The notes: a model not told the origin generated them from the sequence alone. 10,120 nt of DNA from Leptospira stimsonii (GCF_003545885.1 NZ_QHCT01000014.1:50001-60120); one strand, 5' to 3'; counted from the first letter of the stretch, positions 1 through 9,605 are shown. Numbers and translations are program-made.

Positions 1-436
1 AATTCCAGGGATTTCGGGTCGGACCGTGTAACTTCGGTTCGGTGATTCCCATCAAAGCAAACTCGGGAACGTTCGTCTGTCCTAAGAAAAGAGTTCCCGC
101 GTTTTTCAATCTACGGACGAACTCCGAATCTACGGGAGAAACATAATTTCGAAACGCTTTCGATCCGGAGCTCAGAGGGGCGCCTCCGATCGCGTGAATA
201 AAGTCCTTGATAAGAATCGGTACTCCTCGAAAGGGACCATCCGGAAGTTTGGACTTGGCGTTCTTTCGAGCTTCTTCGTAAAACCGATGAACGACCGCGT
301 TGAGACCTGGGTTTGTGGATTCGATCCTTTCGATCGCCGATTCTACCAATTCGGCGGGATGAACCGATTTTTTTCGCACCAATTCGGCGAGACCGGTAGC
401 GTCATAATAGGTATATTCTTTGAAAGATTTTGACAT
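1..436 (-). CDS. Amidase-signature family hydrolase, N-terminal part (runs off the left edge)
   Basis: Only the first 145 codons are present. Members of this family hydrolyse amide bonds with a Ser-cisSer-Lys triad. Here the catalytic lysine is visible as Lys77 in the motif GVPILIKD (71-78). Other family blocks are the N-terminal helices with AELVESAIERIE (28-39), NPGLNAVV (42-49), DSEFVRRLKNAGTLFLGQTNVPEF (103-126) and the final TRNPWN, which normally comes just before the GGSSGG serine loop, here outside the window. The ATG at 436-434 has a GGAG ribosome site (447-444) seven bases upstream. No signal peptide is visible, so it is probably cytoplasmic. The layout resembles stand-alone amidases such as 6-aminohexanoate-cyclic-dimer hydrolase more than a GatA in a gatCAB operon, but the substrate cannot be told. 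It diverges from the ankyrin gene across a 158-bp gap. Confidence 0.9.
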   Translation of the reverse strand, partial: MSKSFKEYTYYDATGLAELVRKKSVHPAELVESAIERIESTNPGLNAVVHRFYEEARKNAKSKLPDGPFRGVPILIKDFIHAIGGAPLSSGSKAFRNYVSPVDSEFVRRLKNAGTLFLGQTNVPEFALMGITEPKLHGPTRNPWN

Positions 437-497
437 GGTCCAACTCCGAAAACAAGAGGAACTCCAAGAAGAATCGCGGGTCAAGATAAAAAGGGTG

Positions 498-532
498 TTT
501 TTAGGATTCCGAGAAAAAAGGGGTTCTAAAAA
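498..532. repeat. Imperfect inverted repeat in the divergent intergenic region
   Basis: The arms at 498-510 and 520-532 can form a 13-bp stem in plus-strand RNA: seven A/T-rich Watson-Crick pairs, then a mix of pairs including three G-T wobbles, closing with C-G pairs around a 9-base purine loop. It lies between the divergent amidase and ankyrin starts, ending 62 bases before the ankyrin ATG. No T-tract follows on the plus strand, so it is not a standard terminator. It could be a leader hairpin or a protein-binding site. The function is unknown. Confidence 0.35.
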
Positions 533-594
533 TGTGGATATACAACCACCGGAAATCCGATCTAATATATAAGAACGGTATTTAAATACAAACA

Positions 595-1569
595 ATGGCT
601 TCTACAATTCGCAAAATTCCTTGTCTTATTTTAATCTTTCCTTTCTTGCTCGTTGCGAATCCGGTTTTGGACAACGAATTCTTACGATCGGTTCAGGAAG
701 GAGATCCAAAAAAAACGCAGATCCTTCTCCAAGCGGGGGCGACCGTAGACGCGACCGATTCCCGAGGGAAAACCGCGCTTATGATTGCGGATCACAGACC
801 CGAAGTCGCCGAAGTTTTGATTCGCGCCGGAGCCAACGTAAACGCGCAGGATGAAGACGGAAGTTCCGTCCTCGCAGAAAGCCTTTCGACTCTCTTGGAT
901 GTGAAGGTCTTGGATATCGACGACCTTGCAGTCCCGAAACGCCTCATCGAATCCGGGGCTAAGATAGAATATTTGTCCAAGATCGATTCTTCCGGAAAAA
1001 CGGTTCCCGTTTCTATTTTGAATCTTGCGATTCGACACGGGAATCTTGTACTCGTTCAATTTCTAATCGAAAATCACGCAGACGTAAACTTTGATAAAGG
1101 GAATCCGGAAGAATTTCCGCTCTTCCTTGCGTGCGGGGCTGGAACTTCGGCGCAGAACTTTTCGATCGTAGAAGTTTTATTGAAGAATAACGCAAAGCCG
1201 GATTATACGAGTCGACTGCACGAGACGATCGTGGATGGAAAAACGATTCAAGTAGGAGCGGATAACGCGCTTCATTTCCTTTCGGAAGAATCCGAGCTCG
1301 ATACACGAATCGTTGATCTTCTCGTAAAGTCCGGAACCAATCTAAACCATAGAAACGCGGAAGGGATTTCTCCTCTTCTCCAAGCGATCCTTAGGAAAAG
1401 AGTAGGCTTGGCTCAAAAACTTCTGGAACTTGGAGCGGATCCGTCTCTTGCCGATATTCACGGAAGAACTTCATTAGAAGAAGTTCGAAGACAAAAAATG
1501 GATTCTCTGGAAGTCCTCATATTAAAGCGACTTGGAATCAAAGAGAATCCGGATCGAATCTCTCAGTAA
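595..1569 (+). CDS. Exported ankyrin-repeat protein
   Basis: This 324-residue protein begins with a basic n-region and a hydrophobic stretch (about residues 8-21), a plausible Sec signal peptide cleaved near Ala21. There is no lipobox, so it is likely periplasmic or secreted. Ankyrin-type units follow: about 27-57, 58-87 (GKTALMIA, then AEVLIRAGANVNAQ), 139-170 (ILNLAIRHGN to ENHADVNF), 174-205, 222-253 and 257-288 (GISPLLQAI to ELGADPSL), with a partial unit at 290-312. Residues 88-138 form a longer, diverged linker. Ankyrin repeats mediate protein binding and the partner is unknown. The frame has a stop (TAA 583-585) four codons upstream, so ATG 595 is the most upstream start and the signal peptide supports it. 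No Shine-Dalgarno sequence precedes it, which is unusual here. It appears monocistronic, with 850 bp of non-coding DNA downstream. Confidence 0.9.
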   Translation: MASTIRKIPCLILIFPFLLVANPVLDNEFLRSVQEGDPKKTQILLQAGATVDATDSRGKTALMIADHRPEVAEVLIRAGANVNAQDEDGSSVLAESLSTLLDVKVLDIDDLAVPKRLIESGAKIEYLSKIDSSGKTVPVSILNLAIRHGNLVLVQFLIENHADVNFDKGNPEEFPLFLACGAGTSAQNFSIVEVLLKNNAKPDYTSRLHETIVDGKTIQVGADNALHFLSEESELDTRIVDLLVKSGTNLNHRNAEGISPLLQAILRKRVGLAQKLLELGADPSLADIHGRTSLEEVRRQKMDSLEVLILKRLGIKENPDRISQ

Positions 1570-2419
1570 GAATATTTTCTTTTCAAAAACAGTAGTTGAC
1601 GGTCGATTTGATCCGCGTCCTAATATCGATCGAAAACCTTTTTTCCTTTTTAGTCGAGGGTCTTCGTCCGACGTTTTGGAGAATCCTTCGAACTTATCCT
1701 AATACTTTTCTTTGACCGAACGACTTCTCTTCCTCAAGTATCGAATCGTTTCGTTTCTTCCCTTTTGATCACTTAAGAATTTTAAAATGGATTCGAGCTT
1801 ACTTTCGTTTTTAGAATTTCGTGCAACGTTATCTCACAGAGTTCTTTAAAATAACCGCAATTCACAATATATGAATTTTTCCTCTTAAAAAAAACGAAAT
1901 CGCGGAGATTTTGAAACTACTCTGGAAAGAAATTATCAAAACATATTTTTAATACTCGATTTGTATAAATTCATCAGTCATTTTGATACCGAAAGAAGAA
2001 AGGAATTCGAGATGGGAGGAAAAGAAGCGGGAACATTTGATTCAGAATTAACTTCAATGATCCGTTTTCATGATTCGAAAGCGCAAATACACATGGTTTG
2101 AATCGGATTTAAGTCTTCTGAATTTTTTTAACCAAGTGGACAAAGTGAAAAACCGAACTTGTTTCCATTTCGCTTAATCTTTTTGTATACACCTCCACAG
2201 AAAATAGGAACCTGTTGAAGAACTCCCATTTTATAGAATGACTTATAGTATACTCCTCGTCACCTAATTGCCGTAATACTATCTAAATAATTTACTGGTT
2301 GTTCGCTTCTCAGGATCTGAAATTTTTGTCTTTAACACACGTTAACTTGAAGAGTCGTGATTGTATGAAGAAAATTGCATTCGTTCAAACGGCTAAAGAA
2401 TTGGAATTGCACGGTATAA
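1570..2419. other. AT-rich intergenic region without a convincing gene
   Basis: About 850 bp separate the ankyrin and methyltransferase genes. The DNA is visibly more AT-rich than its neighbours and has no long ORF, tRNA-like or IS-like structure that I can recognise. It contains a weak hairpin with a bulge at 1653-1672 (GTCG/CGAC ends) followed by GTTTTGG, possibly a poor terminator for the ankyrin gene. It also holds an open frame without a good start at 1889-2101, whose last 29 codons have a good ribosome site, and a 7-bp inverted repeat at 2245-2251/2276-2282. It may be decayed coding DNA or a long leader region for the methyltransferase gene. Confidence 0.6.
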
Positions 2420-4057
2420 ATGTCTCAAGAGGCAAATCGAAAAATAAAAAATAAGTTTCTAGGACAGTTTTTTACTCCCGAAAAAGTAGCGGATTTCCTG
2501 GTGGATTGGGTTCTCGGTGCGGATCGTATCACATCGCCTGAAAATTCCAAACGTATTCTCGACCCAGCAATTGGGAACGGAGTTTTCTTTTCGAGCCTTC
2601 TTGAAAAGCGACCGGATATGAATGCGGAATGGATCGGTTTTGATCTCGATCTTCAGTGTTTGGAATCCAGTAAAAATACGCTAGAAGACAAAATATCTCT
2701 TCACGGTTCTCTTCAATTCTTCGACCAAGATTTTCTTTTACAAACCTCCGATCAAAAATTCGACGTAATCCTTTGTAATCCGCCGTATAAAAAAATAAGC
2801 GATCGGACTTACTCTCAGGAATTGAATAAGCGGTTCGGCGGAGACTTGGAAAAAAAACTTCCGGGTACGGCGAATCTTTACGTATTCTTTCTATTAAAAT
2901 GTTTGAATATGCTCAATGTAGGAGGAAGAGCCGCGTTTCTGGTGCCGCAGGATTTTTTTAATTCCGGTTACGGAGTCTTTATCAAAACCGCGCTTAAAAA
3001 ATCGGGTCTTCTTCATTCTCTTTTTCTTCTTTCTCCTAAAGATAGTCTCTTTGACGAAGCTGTGACGAGTTCTTGTATTCTTCTTCTGGAAAACTCGGGA
3101 AAAGAAAAGAAGTCGGGGTTCCATTGGGCGAGACTAAAGCCCGGATTCTTTACGGATAAATCGAAGCTGATTCCAGGCGCCGTAGAATCGATCGAAACCG
3201 AATGGATTCCATTTCCGGAGCCGGAGGCGAAGTGGAGTCCCATTTTTCACAGTATGGAGAAGAGGACGGATCCATTAGAAAAAGGAGATATTTTTAACGG
3301 ACATTCTTCCGATTTTCGAGTTCCTCTTTTGGAATTCGGCAAGTTTACGCGGGGAATCGCGACAGGAGACAACGATTTCTTTCTCTTTACGAAGTCGATG
3401 GTCGAGGAATCCGGGATCCCAGAAAAGTTCTTCAGAGCCTGTATTCCGAAATCACAATATGCAAGAAATAGAATATTCTTATATTCTGATTGGGAAGAAC
3501 TAAGTAAGAAAGGCGCAAAAGTGTGGCTTTTGGACGTTAAAAACGAGCTGAATCCGAAAGATTCCGAGGCTGTTCAAAAATATCTTGAGAGCGGACTGAC
3601 AAAAGGTGTCAATCGAAGGTTTCTTCCTTCCCGAAGAAGGAATTGGTATACCCAGGAGGCAAAGTCTTCCTGTCCGATTCTTGCATCCAGTTTCCATCGA
3701 AACGAAATCCGCATCGTTAGAAATTTTAGCAACGTCGTTCATCTGACTTGTTTCCACGGATTCACTTCGGCGCCGGGGATGGAGGAATGGGTAGACGCGG
3801 TTTACGCGTATTTGATTTCTTCCGATTCGAAAAAGGATTTGGAGACAAGAAGAAGAGAATATGCAAGGGGACTCTGGAAAGCGGAGCCGGGAGATCTCAA
3901 TTCTCTCTGGGTTCCGGACTTTAGGAGATTGAACGTAGTCCTGCACACTGAATTAAAGAACCTTGTATCCGATCTCAAAACGACGCGCCTTTCCGTTGAA
4001 AAAGAAGCACATATCATTCAAAGAATTGATTCTATTTTTAGTAAAGAATTGATATAA
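2420..4057 (+). CDS. N6-adenine DNA methyltransferase, gamma class (TaqI-like), apparently solitary
   Basis: Predicted to transfer a methyl group from S-adenosylmethionine to adenine N6 in a specific DNA site. The 545 residues follow the gamma-class order: motif X GQFFTP (15-20), motif I DPAIGNG (48-54), an acidic residue near 75 in motif II, the catalytic motif IV NPPY (120-123), and [13 protein letters not shown] (168-180). A C-terminal target-recognition region follows, with the [11 protein letters not shown] block (311-321) and [10 protein letters not shown] (338-347). The length fits stand-alone Type II methylases. A fused nuclease as in Type IIG would need several hundred more residues, and the protein starts directly at the motif X region. 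ATG 2420 comes right after an in-frame TAA, so the start is well bounded, although the ribosome site is weak. No endonuclease gene is adjacent on either side. It could be an orphan epigenetic regulator or the remains of a restriction-modification pair. Confidence 0.93.
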   Translation: MSQEANRKIKNKFLGQFFTPEKVADFLVDWVLGADRITSPENSKRILDPAIGNGVFFSSLLEKRPDMNAEWIGFDLDLQCLESSKNTLEDKISLHGSLQFFDQDFLLQTSDQKFDVILCNPPYKKISDRTYSQELNKRFGGDLEKKLPGTANLYVFFLLKCLNMLNVGGRAAFLVPQDFFNSGYGVFIKTALKKSGLLHSLFLLSPKDSLFDEAVTSSCILLLENSGKEKKSGFHWARLKPGFFTDKSKLIPGAVESIETEWIPFPEPEAKWSPIFHSMEKRTDPLEKGDIFNGHSSDFRVPLLEFGKFTRGIATGDNDFFLFTKSMVEESGIPEKFFRACIPKSQYARNRIFLYSDWEELSKKGAKVWLLDVKNELNPKDSEAVQKYLESGLTKGVNRRFLPSRRRNWYTQEAKSSCPILASSFHRNEIRIVRNFSNVVHLTCFHGFTSAPGMEEWVDAVYAYLISSDSKKDLETRRREYARGLWKAEPGDLNSLWVPDFRRLNVVLHTELKNLVSDLKTTRLSVEKEAHIIQRIDSIFSKELI

Positions 4058-4150
4058 AGATCTCATTCTAACTTCTTTCCTCCTGATTCCGTTCCTTACG
4101 ATTGCGAATCCTTCGTCAATTCATTGAACGAATGAAAGACAGAGAATCGA

Positions 4151-4420
4151 ATGATCGGAAATCTTCTTTTCCAAAGGATCGAAACCCTGTTTTTGTTTGC
4201 AGAAAGATCCATTCAATTTATAGAATATACGGAACGCCCTTTTTTCGAAAACGAATCGAAGATTCGTCGTCATTTGATTCCGCTTTTTTTAATACTCCTT
4301 TGCGCTTGTCAAAAGATTTTGATTGAGGAAGGGGATGAAGAATTTTTCTCTCTTCCGATTAAAGAATCCATACAACCGATCTTCTGCGGTTTTCAACAAG
4401 CTGAGAAAAAAAGGAATTAA
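4151..4420 (+). CDS. Possible small lipoprotein or hypothetical protein
   Basis: An 89-codon frame follows the methyltransferase gene by 93 bp. I do not recognise it. A hydrophobic run (about 41-52) ends in LLCAC, which could act as a loose spirochaetal lipobox preceded by the basic residues KIRRH (36-40). The mature part would then be only about 37 residues, rich in Glu and Lys. The n-region before the hydrophobic run is too long for a normal signal peptide from the ATG at 4151, and no in-frame ATG lies closer, although a TTG follows the RRH. There is no strong ribosome site. An overlapping frame (4102-4326) is also open. It may be a chance ORF or a gene remnant. Confidence 0.27.
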   Translation: MIGNLLFQRIETLFLFAERSIQFIEYTERPFFENESKIRRHLIPLFLILLCACQKILIEEGDEEFFSLPIKESIQPIFCGFQQAEKKRN

Positions 4421-4441
4421 GAATCGAAAGGACTTCCCGCA

Positions 4442-4501
4442 ATGAAGTTGTCCCGTTTTTTATCCAACTCAAGGAACAAGGATAGAGAAATTTTCGCTTG
4501 A
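4442..4501 (+). CDS. Possible 19-residue leader peptide upstream of the DUF2461 gene
   Basis: A short ATG-to-TGA frame of 19 codons (starting MKLSRFLSN) is preceded by AAAGGA nine bases upstream, a better ribosome site than some real genes here have. It ends 42 bases before the ATG of the DUF2461 gene. Nothing in the peptide suggests an attenuator, since there is no run of a single amino acid. It is listed as a possibility only. Confidence 0.15.
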   Translation: MKLSRFLSNSRNKDREIFA

Positions 4502-4543
4502 TCGGTGGGAGATTCGAAATCAATCTTTGCGAAAGGTTCTTCT

Positions 4544-5196
<653 letters not shown>

Positions 5197-5200
<4 letters not shown>

Positions 5201-5394
5201 TTCTTATCGAGTTGACTTTTCCGTTCGATGGATTTCGTTCCATTGAGCCGGGCTTTATGGTAGGGTTTTCCGTTCAAAATTCGATTCGTTCTGTAGTCTT
5301 TTGGAGTAAGAACGAGATGGCTCTCATTTTTCTCGTCCATCTCGTATTTCTGTCCGAAGTTTGTCCGCTCGATTCTGTATCCTGATCCGTTCAC
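5197..5394 (-). CDS. Possible small hypothetical protein, tail-to-tail with the DUF2461 gene
   Basis: A 65-codon frame starts at GTG 5394, directly after an in-frame TAG, or at an internal ATG at 5340 giving 47 residues. The product is charged and lysine-rich with no membrane segment or recognised domain. Its stop overlaps the stop of the DUF2461 gene by a few bases. Codon choice resembles the neighbouring genes, but neither start has a clear ribosome site. The frame occupies most of a 280-bp gap that would otherwise be empty. It could be a real small gene or a chance ORF. Confidence 0.3.
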
Positions 5395-5480
5395 CTAACG
5401 TGCGTTCGGTGGCTTTTTTTGTTTTCTACCACTAAAAAAAGAAGAAAAACAATATACCTTGGAAGGGACAAAGCGGCGTT

Positions 5481-7436
5481 TTAGGTTTGATCTTCCGCAA
5501 GTACGATCAAGGTATCTTCCGGTTTGATAGAAAATTGAGTATCTTTGGGAGGAATCAGATGAACCCCGTATCCTTTTTCCTCCTCCTTTTCTTCCGAGGC
5601 GATCCTGATTCCAAAACAGGTTTCCCCGCGTTTGAGAGCGGCGTTTACGCAGTCCGCGAAGGATAGAATCTGAGAAGGATTTTCGAAATAGAGGGAAACC
5701 GGTTTGAGATAAATTTCGCTTCCTTCCGGGCTGAAAAGATTCTCATAAACGCGCATAACGTCCGGTTCTTGGGATACCTGAGCCATCATCTTTGATACGA
5801 ATTGATTGGAAATCAGGAAGTCTTTGACACCGGTTTCCAAAACGATCTCGGTATTTTCCGAGTTCATAATCTCAGTGATCAACTGAGTCGTCGGTTGGTT
5901 TCCGGTCTTAAAGGCATATCTTTTGAAATATTGACGGAAACGAAGAAGTAAAGAAATCGTCTGTGCGTCGACTTCCTCTATGTTTTCTTTTTCCTCCGCT
6001 AAAAATATCACCGAATCGTAAGATTCGGGAGCGAGCCGTTTCATTACGGATTCTTGGGAAAGATCGGCTTGAAAGGAGCGTAACGTGATTTTCGGATATT
6101 TTTTCTTGAGACGAACGACCGAACTCTTAAAGTCGTCGTCGATCTGTTTTACGAGAAGGTCGATCGTAGAACCCGGAGCGACGAACTTGGCGTATTCTTC
6201 CACGATGAGCGGGCTTTTAGAATTCCAACCAACGATCAATTGTTTGTCGATCGGGTTTGAACGTTTCTTTTTAGGAATTTGGAAATCCCTCGGATTCGCA
6301 ACTGCGTTGTCGGCGTATAAAATTTTGGAATCGTCTTCCGCTAATAAGACGGCGTCCTCTCCGTTTCCGGGAACATAGTTCGCGGGAGGATTTAAGAGGA
6401 TGTCTCCGTCTTCTTTTCGAAATCCCAAGGGAACGGATTCGTTAAACCGAAATGAAATTTCTTGAAACGGCAGACCGTTCCAACCGTTTTTCGGTCTATA
6501 AAAATAGATTTCGTCTCCTTCGAAGCCGACTAAGTTCGAATAAACGACCGCAAGTCCGGAGGTTCTTGAAGTTTGTACGAGAAGTTTTGCGAGAATATTT
6601 CTTTCATCCATCACCTGAATCGAAGACGAAAGTTCTTGAGCGATTTGACGATTTTCCTCTCCGTACAGTTCGGCGACGATCGGAGGGAGTTCCTTGTCCT
6701 GTCCCAAGGCGACTAACGCCATTAAGGACTTCAATACTTTTGCGTCTCCGATGGATCTTCCTTCCTTGGATTCTTCGTCCCCGGAAGCGTTCAGAACGAT
6801 TACCGACTTAGCTTCCCCCGCGTTCACTTTTCTTAAGGAATGTAGACTGGACGGAGTCCCGGAACGTGTGATAACCTTCGTCGTTTTACGATCGGTAAGA
6901 TTGTCCGCTAAATAGTCGTCCATCAATTCCTTGTCCTCTTCCGCTAAGATGACGACTACGGCTCTGGATTCGGACGAATTCGCTTCGATCAGTTCCTTGA
7001 GGATTTCGACGACTCTGACTCCGAAACCGAGAATGATCGTATGATCGGATTCTAATACGTCGCTCTTTCCCTTTCTCAGATCTTGAATTTTCTGATCGAA
7101 TTGATTGGTAATAAACGCCACTAAACTCGAAAAGAGAACAAGTCCGAGGAACACGGTAAGAATTCCGGAGACTTTATTGAACCAGTTTGATTCTCCGTCT
7201 TCTGCGACCGCGCCCGCGTCGGAGATCTGCAAGAACACCCTCCAAAGAAATTCTCCCTTTCCTTGAATCGATTCGTCCGGAAAGATCCATCCACCTAACA
7301 CGCGTAAGATCGATAACGTTAAGAATGCGATTAAGAATAAGGTGATCAAGGCCGCAAAGACCGCGCCGCCTCCCTTGGACATAAAATTGTCGAAATGATA
7401 ACGAAGTTTATCGGAGAATTTATGTTTTGATTTCAT
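5481..7436 (-). CDS. CASTOR/POLLUX-type RCK ion channel
   Basis: A 651-residue membrane channel. The N-terminus carries KLRYHFDNFMSKG (10-22), typical of the CASTOR/POLLUX (DUF1012) family, then a first transmembrane helix (about 25-50), a pore-helix segment with SDAG (72-75) at the place of the family's ADAG filter, and a second transmembrane helix (about 89-110). Two cytoplasmic RCK/TrkA-N-like halves follow. The first has the Rossmann turn HTIILGFGVRVVEIL (132-146). The second starts with QLIVGWNS (399-406), where the glycine motif is degenerate. Plant relatives are nuclear-envelope cation channels, while bacterial ones are little studied. I chose ATG 7436. The frame extends to a TTG at 7472, and neither start has a good ribosome site, but family similarity begins just after the ATG. 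It is last in the minus-strand gene set, after a 77-bp gap. Confidence 0.92.
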   Translation of the reverse strand: MKSKHKFSDKLRYHFDNFMSKGGGAVFAALITLFLIAFLTLSILRVLGGWIFPDESIQGKGEFLWRVFLQISDAGAVAEDGESNWFNKVSGILTVFLGLVLFSSLVAFITNQFDQKIQDLRKGKSDVLESDHTIILGFGVRVVEILKELIEANSSESRAVVVILAEEDKELMDDYLADNLTDRKTTKVITRSGTPSSLHSLRKVNAGEAKSVIVLNASGDEESKEGRSIGDAKVLKSLMALVALGQDKELPPIVAELYGEENRQIAQELSSSIQVMDERNILAKLLVQTSRTSGLAVVYSNLVGFEGDEIYFYRPKNGWNGLPFQEISFRFNESVPLGFRKEDGDILLNPPANYVPGNGEDAVLLAEDDSKILYADNAVANPRDFQIPKKKRSNPIDKQLIVGWNSKSPLIVEEYAKFVAPGSTIDLLVKQIDDDFKSSVVRLKKKYPKITLRSFQADLSQESVMKRLAPESYDSVIFLAEEKENIEEVDAQTISLLLRFRQYFKRYAFKTGNQPTTQLITEIMNSENTEIVLETGVKDFLISNQFVSKMMAQVSQEPDVMRVYENLFSPEGSEIYLKPVSLYFENPSQILSFADCVNAALKRGETCFGIRIASEEKEEEKGYGVHLIPPKDTQFSIKPEDTLIVLAEDQT

Positions 7437-7513
7437 GCCGGTGAATGGAAATCCAAGCCTCGAATTTATCAAATGGAAAATAATTTCTTTTCGGAAAAAT
7501 CAAAAATTCTTTC

Positions 7514-7939
7514 TTAGATCGCCGAAAGAAAAAGAAGCAAGGAAAGAAAAAGGCAGAGAGGCGAGTAGTATTTGGTATCGTATTCGGCGAAAGGAGTTCC
7601 CTTTACGCTTTTGAAAAAGCCTACCAAGCGAAATTCTCCGATGGAACGGAGAAGAAAAAGGAAGGAGAGAAAGAAAACGCCGTCACGAAATAGGAATTTT
7701 GGAATTCCAAGAGGGTTTTCGAGAGTTAGGCCGATCGGCAGAAAGGCCGCCAAGCAGAGTAGGATCCCGACGATCACGGTCGCGAATTTACCGGGTTGAA
7801 ACGCGAGTTTTCCGTTTATCGCGGGGACCACTTTGTTACCGCTCGTTTGACCTCTCGACAACCAATAGAAATGGATTCCGGACAAGAAGAAAAGAATCAG
7901 ACCCGCGATCCAAGAAAGAAATGGTTGTAGAGAAGTCAT
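7514..7939 (-). CDS. DUF3995 family small membrane protein
   Basis: A 141-residue integral membrane protein with four hydrophobic segments (about 8-26, 53-70, 84-98 and 126-141). Features typical of DUF3995 proteins are GIHFYW (21-26) at the end of the first helix, the VPAINGK loop (38-44), IGEFRLVGFFK (100-110) and FAEYDTKYYSPLC (117-129), with the conserved Asp121 and YSPLC. The function of the family is unknown. ATG 7939 lies 20 bases after the stop of the MarR gene, with purine-rich AGGAAGAGAAG in the gap as ribosome site. This tight spacing argues for co-transcription and possible translational coupling. It could be a target of the MarR regulator, as small membrane proteins often sit beside MarR genes. 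Confidence 0.88.
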   Translation of the reverse strand: MTSLQPFLSWIAGLILFFLSGIHFYWLSRGQTSGNKVVPAINGKLAFQPGKFATVIVGILLCLAAFLPIGLTLENPLGIPKFLFRDGVFFLSFLFLLRSIGEFRLVGFFKSVKGTPFAEYDTKYYSPLCLFLSLLLFLSAI

Positions 7940-7959
7940 TGAATTGTGTTCTTCTCTTC

Positions 7960-8444
<485 letters not shown>

Positions 8445-8448
8445 TCCA

Positions 8449-8913
<465 letters not shown>

Positions 8914-8924
8914 GTTGTTCTCCT

Positions 8925-9563
8925 TTACTCCGTTTTTTGTTTTAATCTATTTGTCAGTTGTTCGAAAATTTCAGATTCTAAATTGGAAAGGTCAAAGCTG
9001 TCTTGGAGGCCCAGAGCTTTTCCCGAATACATCGCCTTCCAGACGATCTCTCCGTTTTCGACGTCCATCGCTTTTACGGTCAATTCCAAGATCGCGTTGC
9101 CGGATGCGGTTCCATAATCCGTGAAGTCCGTAAAGACGGCGACGTCGCCTTTGAGAAGTTTTGCGATCTTGATTCCCTTTTCTTCGCTAAAACCCGATTC
9201 GTTTTCCAAGGTAGAACGAAACTGTTTTTCCGCGTTGTATCTTTCCTGCACCTTTCCGCCGTAATTTAGAATCGCGAGTTCTAACTTTTCAAAACTCCTA
9301 GATTCTACGAATTTTCTCTGATCTGCATTCTGATCTTTTAAGAGCCAACCCGATCGAATCTGAATCGGAAATACGATGTGTTTCGTTTTTTTTTCGGGAG
9401 TAAAACCCCGTCGAACAAACACCGTTCCGAAGATGGAATTTTTGGAAGTAGAACATCCGATAATGAGAAGAAAGATTAGAATCAGGGCGATCGGAAAACG
9501 ATAACAAGAAAGAAGAATGTTCTCTTTTCGAGAAAAGGGATCTGCGTTGTATGCGGCGAACAA
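8925..9563 (-). CDS. Lipoprotein with CsgG/LpoB-like C-terminal domain
   Basis: With the TTG start at 9563 the protein has 212 residues: an n-region, a hydrophobic run and the lipobox LIIGC, giving lipidated Cys37. It is probably anchored in the inner or outer membrane facing the periplasm. The mature part has [15 protein letters not shown] (91-105), [19 protein letters not shown] (133-151) and [25 protein letters not shown] (161-185). This pattern is like CsgG/LpoB/FlgO-type envelope proteins, where a variable is computed 'in the sense of' a family-wide strand-helix fold; the family call is tentative. An in-frame ATG at 9620 would add 19 residues but has no ribosome site. The TTG has AAAGGA (9576-9571) seven bases upstream and gives a shorter region before the signal helix. 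First gene of the minus-strand set; MaoC follows after 11 bases. Confidence 0.83.
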   Translation of the reverse strand: MFAAYNADPFSRKENILLSCYRFPIALILIFLLIIGCSTSKNSIFGTVFVRRGFTPEKKTKHIVFPIQIRSGWLLKDQNADQRKFVESRSFEKLELAILNYGGKVQERYNAEKQFRSTLENESGFSEEKGIKIAKLLKGDVAVFTDFTDYGTASGNAILELTVKAMDVENGEIVWKAMYSGKALGLQDSFDLSNLESEIFEQLTNRLKQKTE

Positions 9564-9605
9564 TTCGTTTTCCTTTGTCGGGACCTTTCCTAGGAGAAGC
9601 CAGCG

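Noticed and set aside
194..433. Plus-strand 79-codon frame
   Set aside because: It lies wholly antisense to the well-supported amidase start region and has no domain or ribosome site.
682..1306. Minus-strand frames inside the ankyrin gene
   Set aside because: They are antisense shadows; the ankyrin repeats fix the real frame.
1596..1626. TTGACG and TAATAT as a promoter just after the ankyrin gene
   Set aside because: The 19-base spacer is too long for a good sigma-70 promoter and no gene starts within several hundred bases.
2195..2240. Degenerate copy of a known Leptospira intergenic repeat (GAACTCCCA-like text)
   Set aside because: The resemblance is short and from memory, and no second copy exists in this window.
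2365..2454. 29-codon ORF overlapping the methyltransferase start in another frame
   Set aside because: No properly spaced ribosome site and no recognisable product; a chance ORF is most likely.
3500..3946. Minus-strand 148-codon frame within the methyltransferase gene
   Set aside because: Antisense to the conserved target-recognition region and without any recognisable domain.
2420..4057. Type IIG restriction-methylase fusion or BREX/DISARM methylase
   Set aside because: The protein begins at motif X with no nuclease domain, and none of the partner genes of those defence systems is in the window.
5405..5440. Terminator made of GTGG/CCAC or T-tract/A-tract arms between the convergent genes
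   Set aside because: The GC stem is only 4 bp and the rest pairs A with T only, so it is too weak to call.
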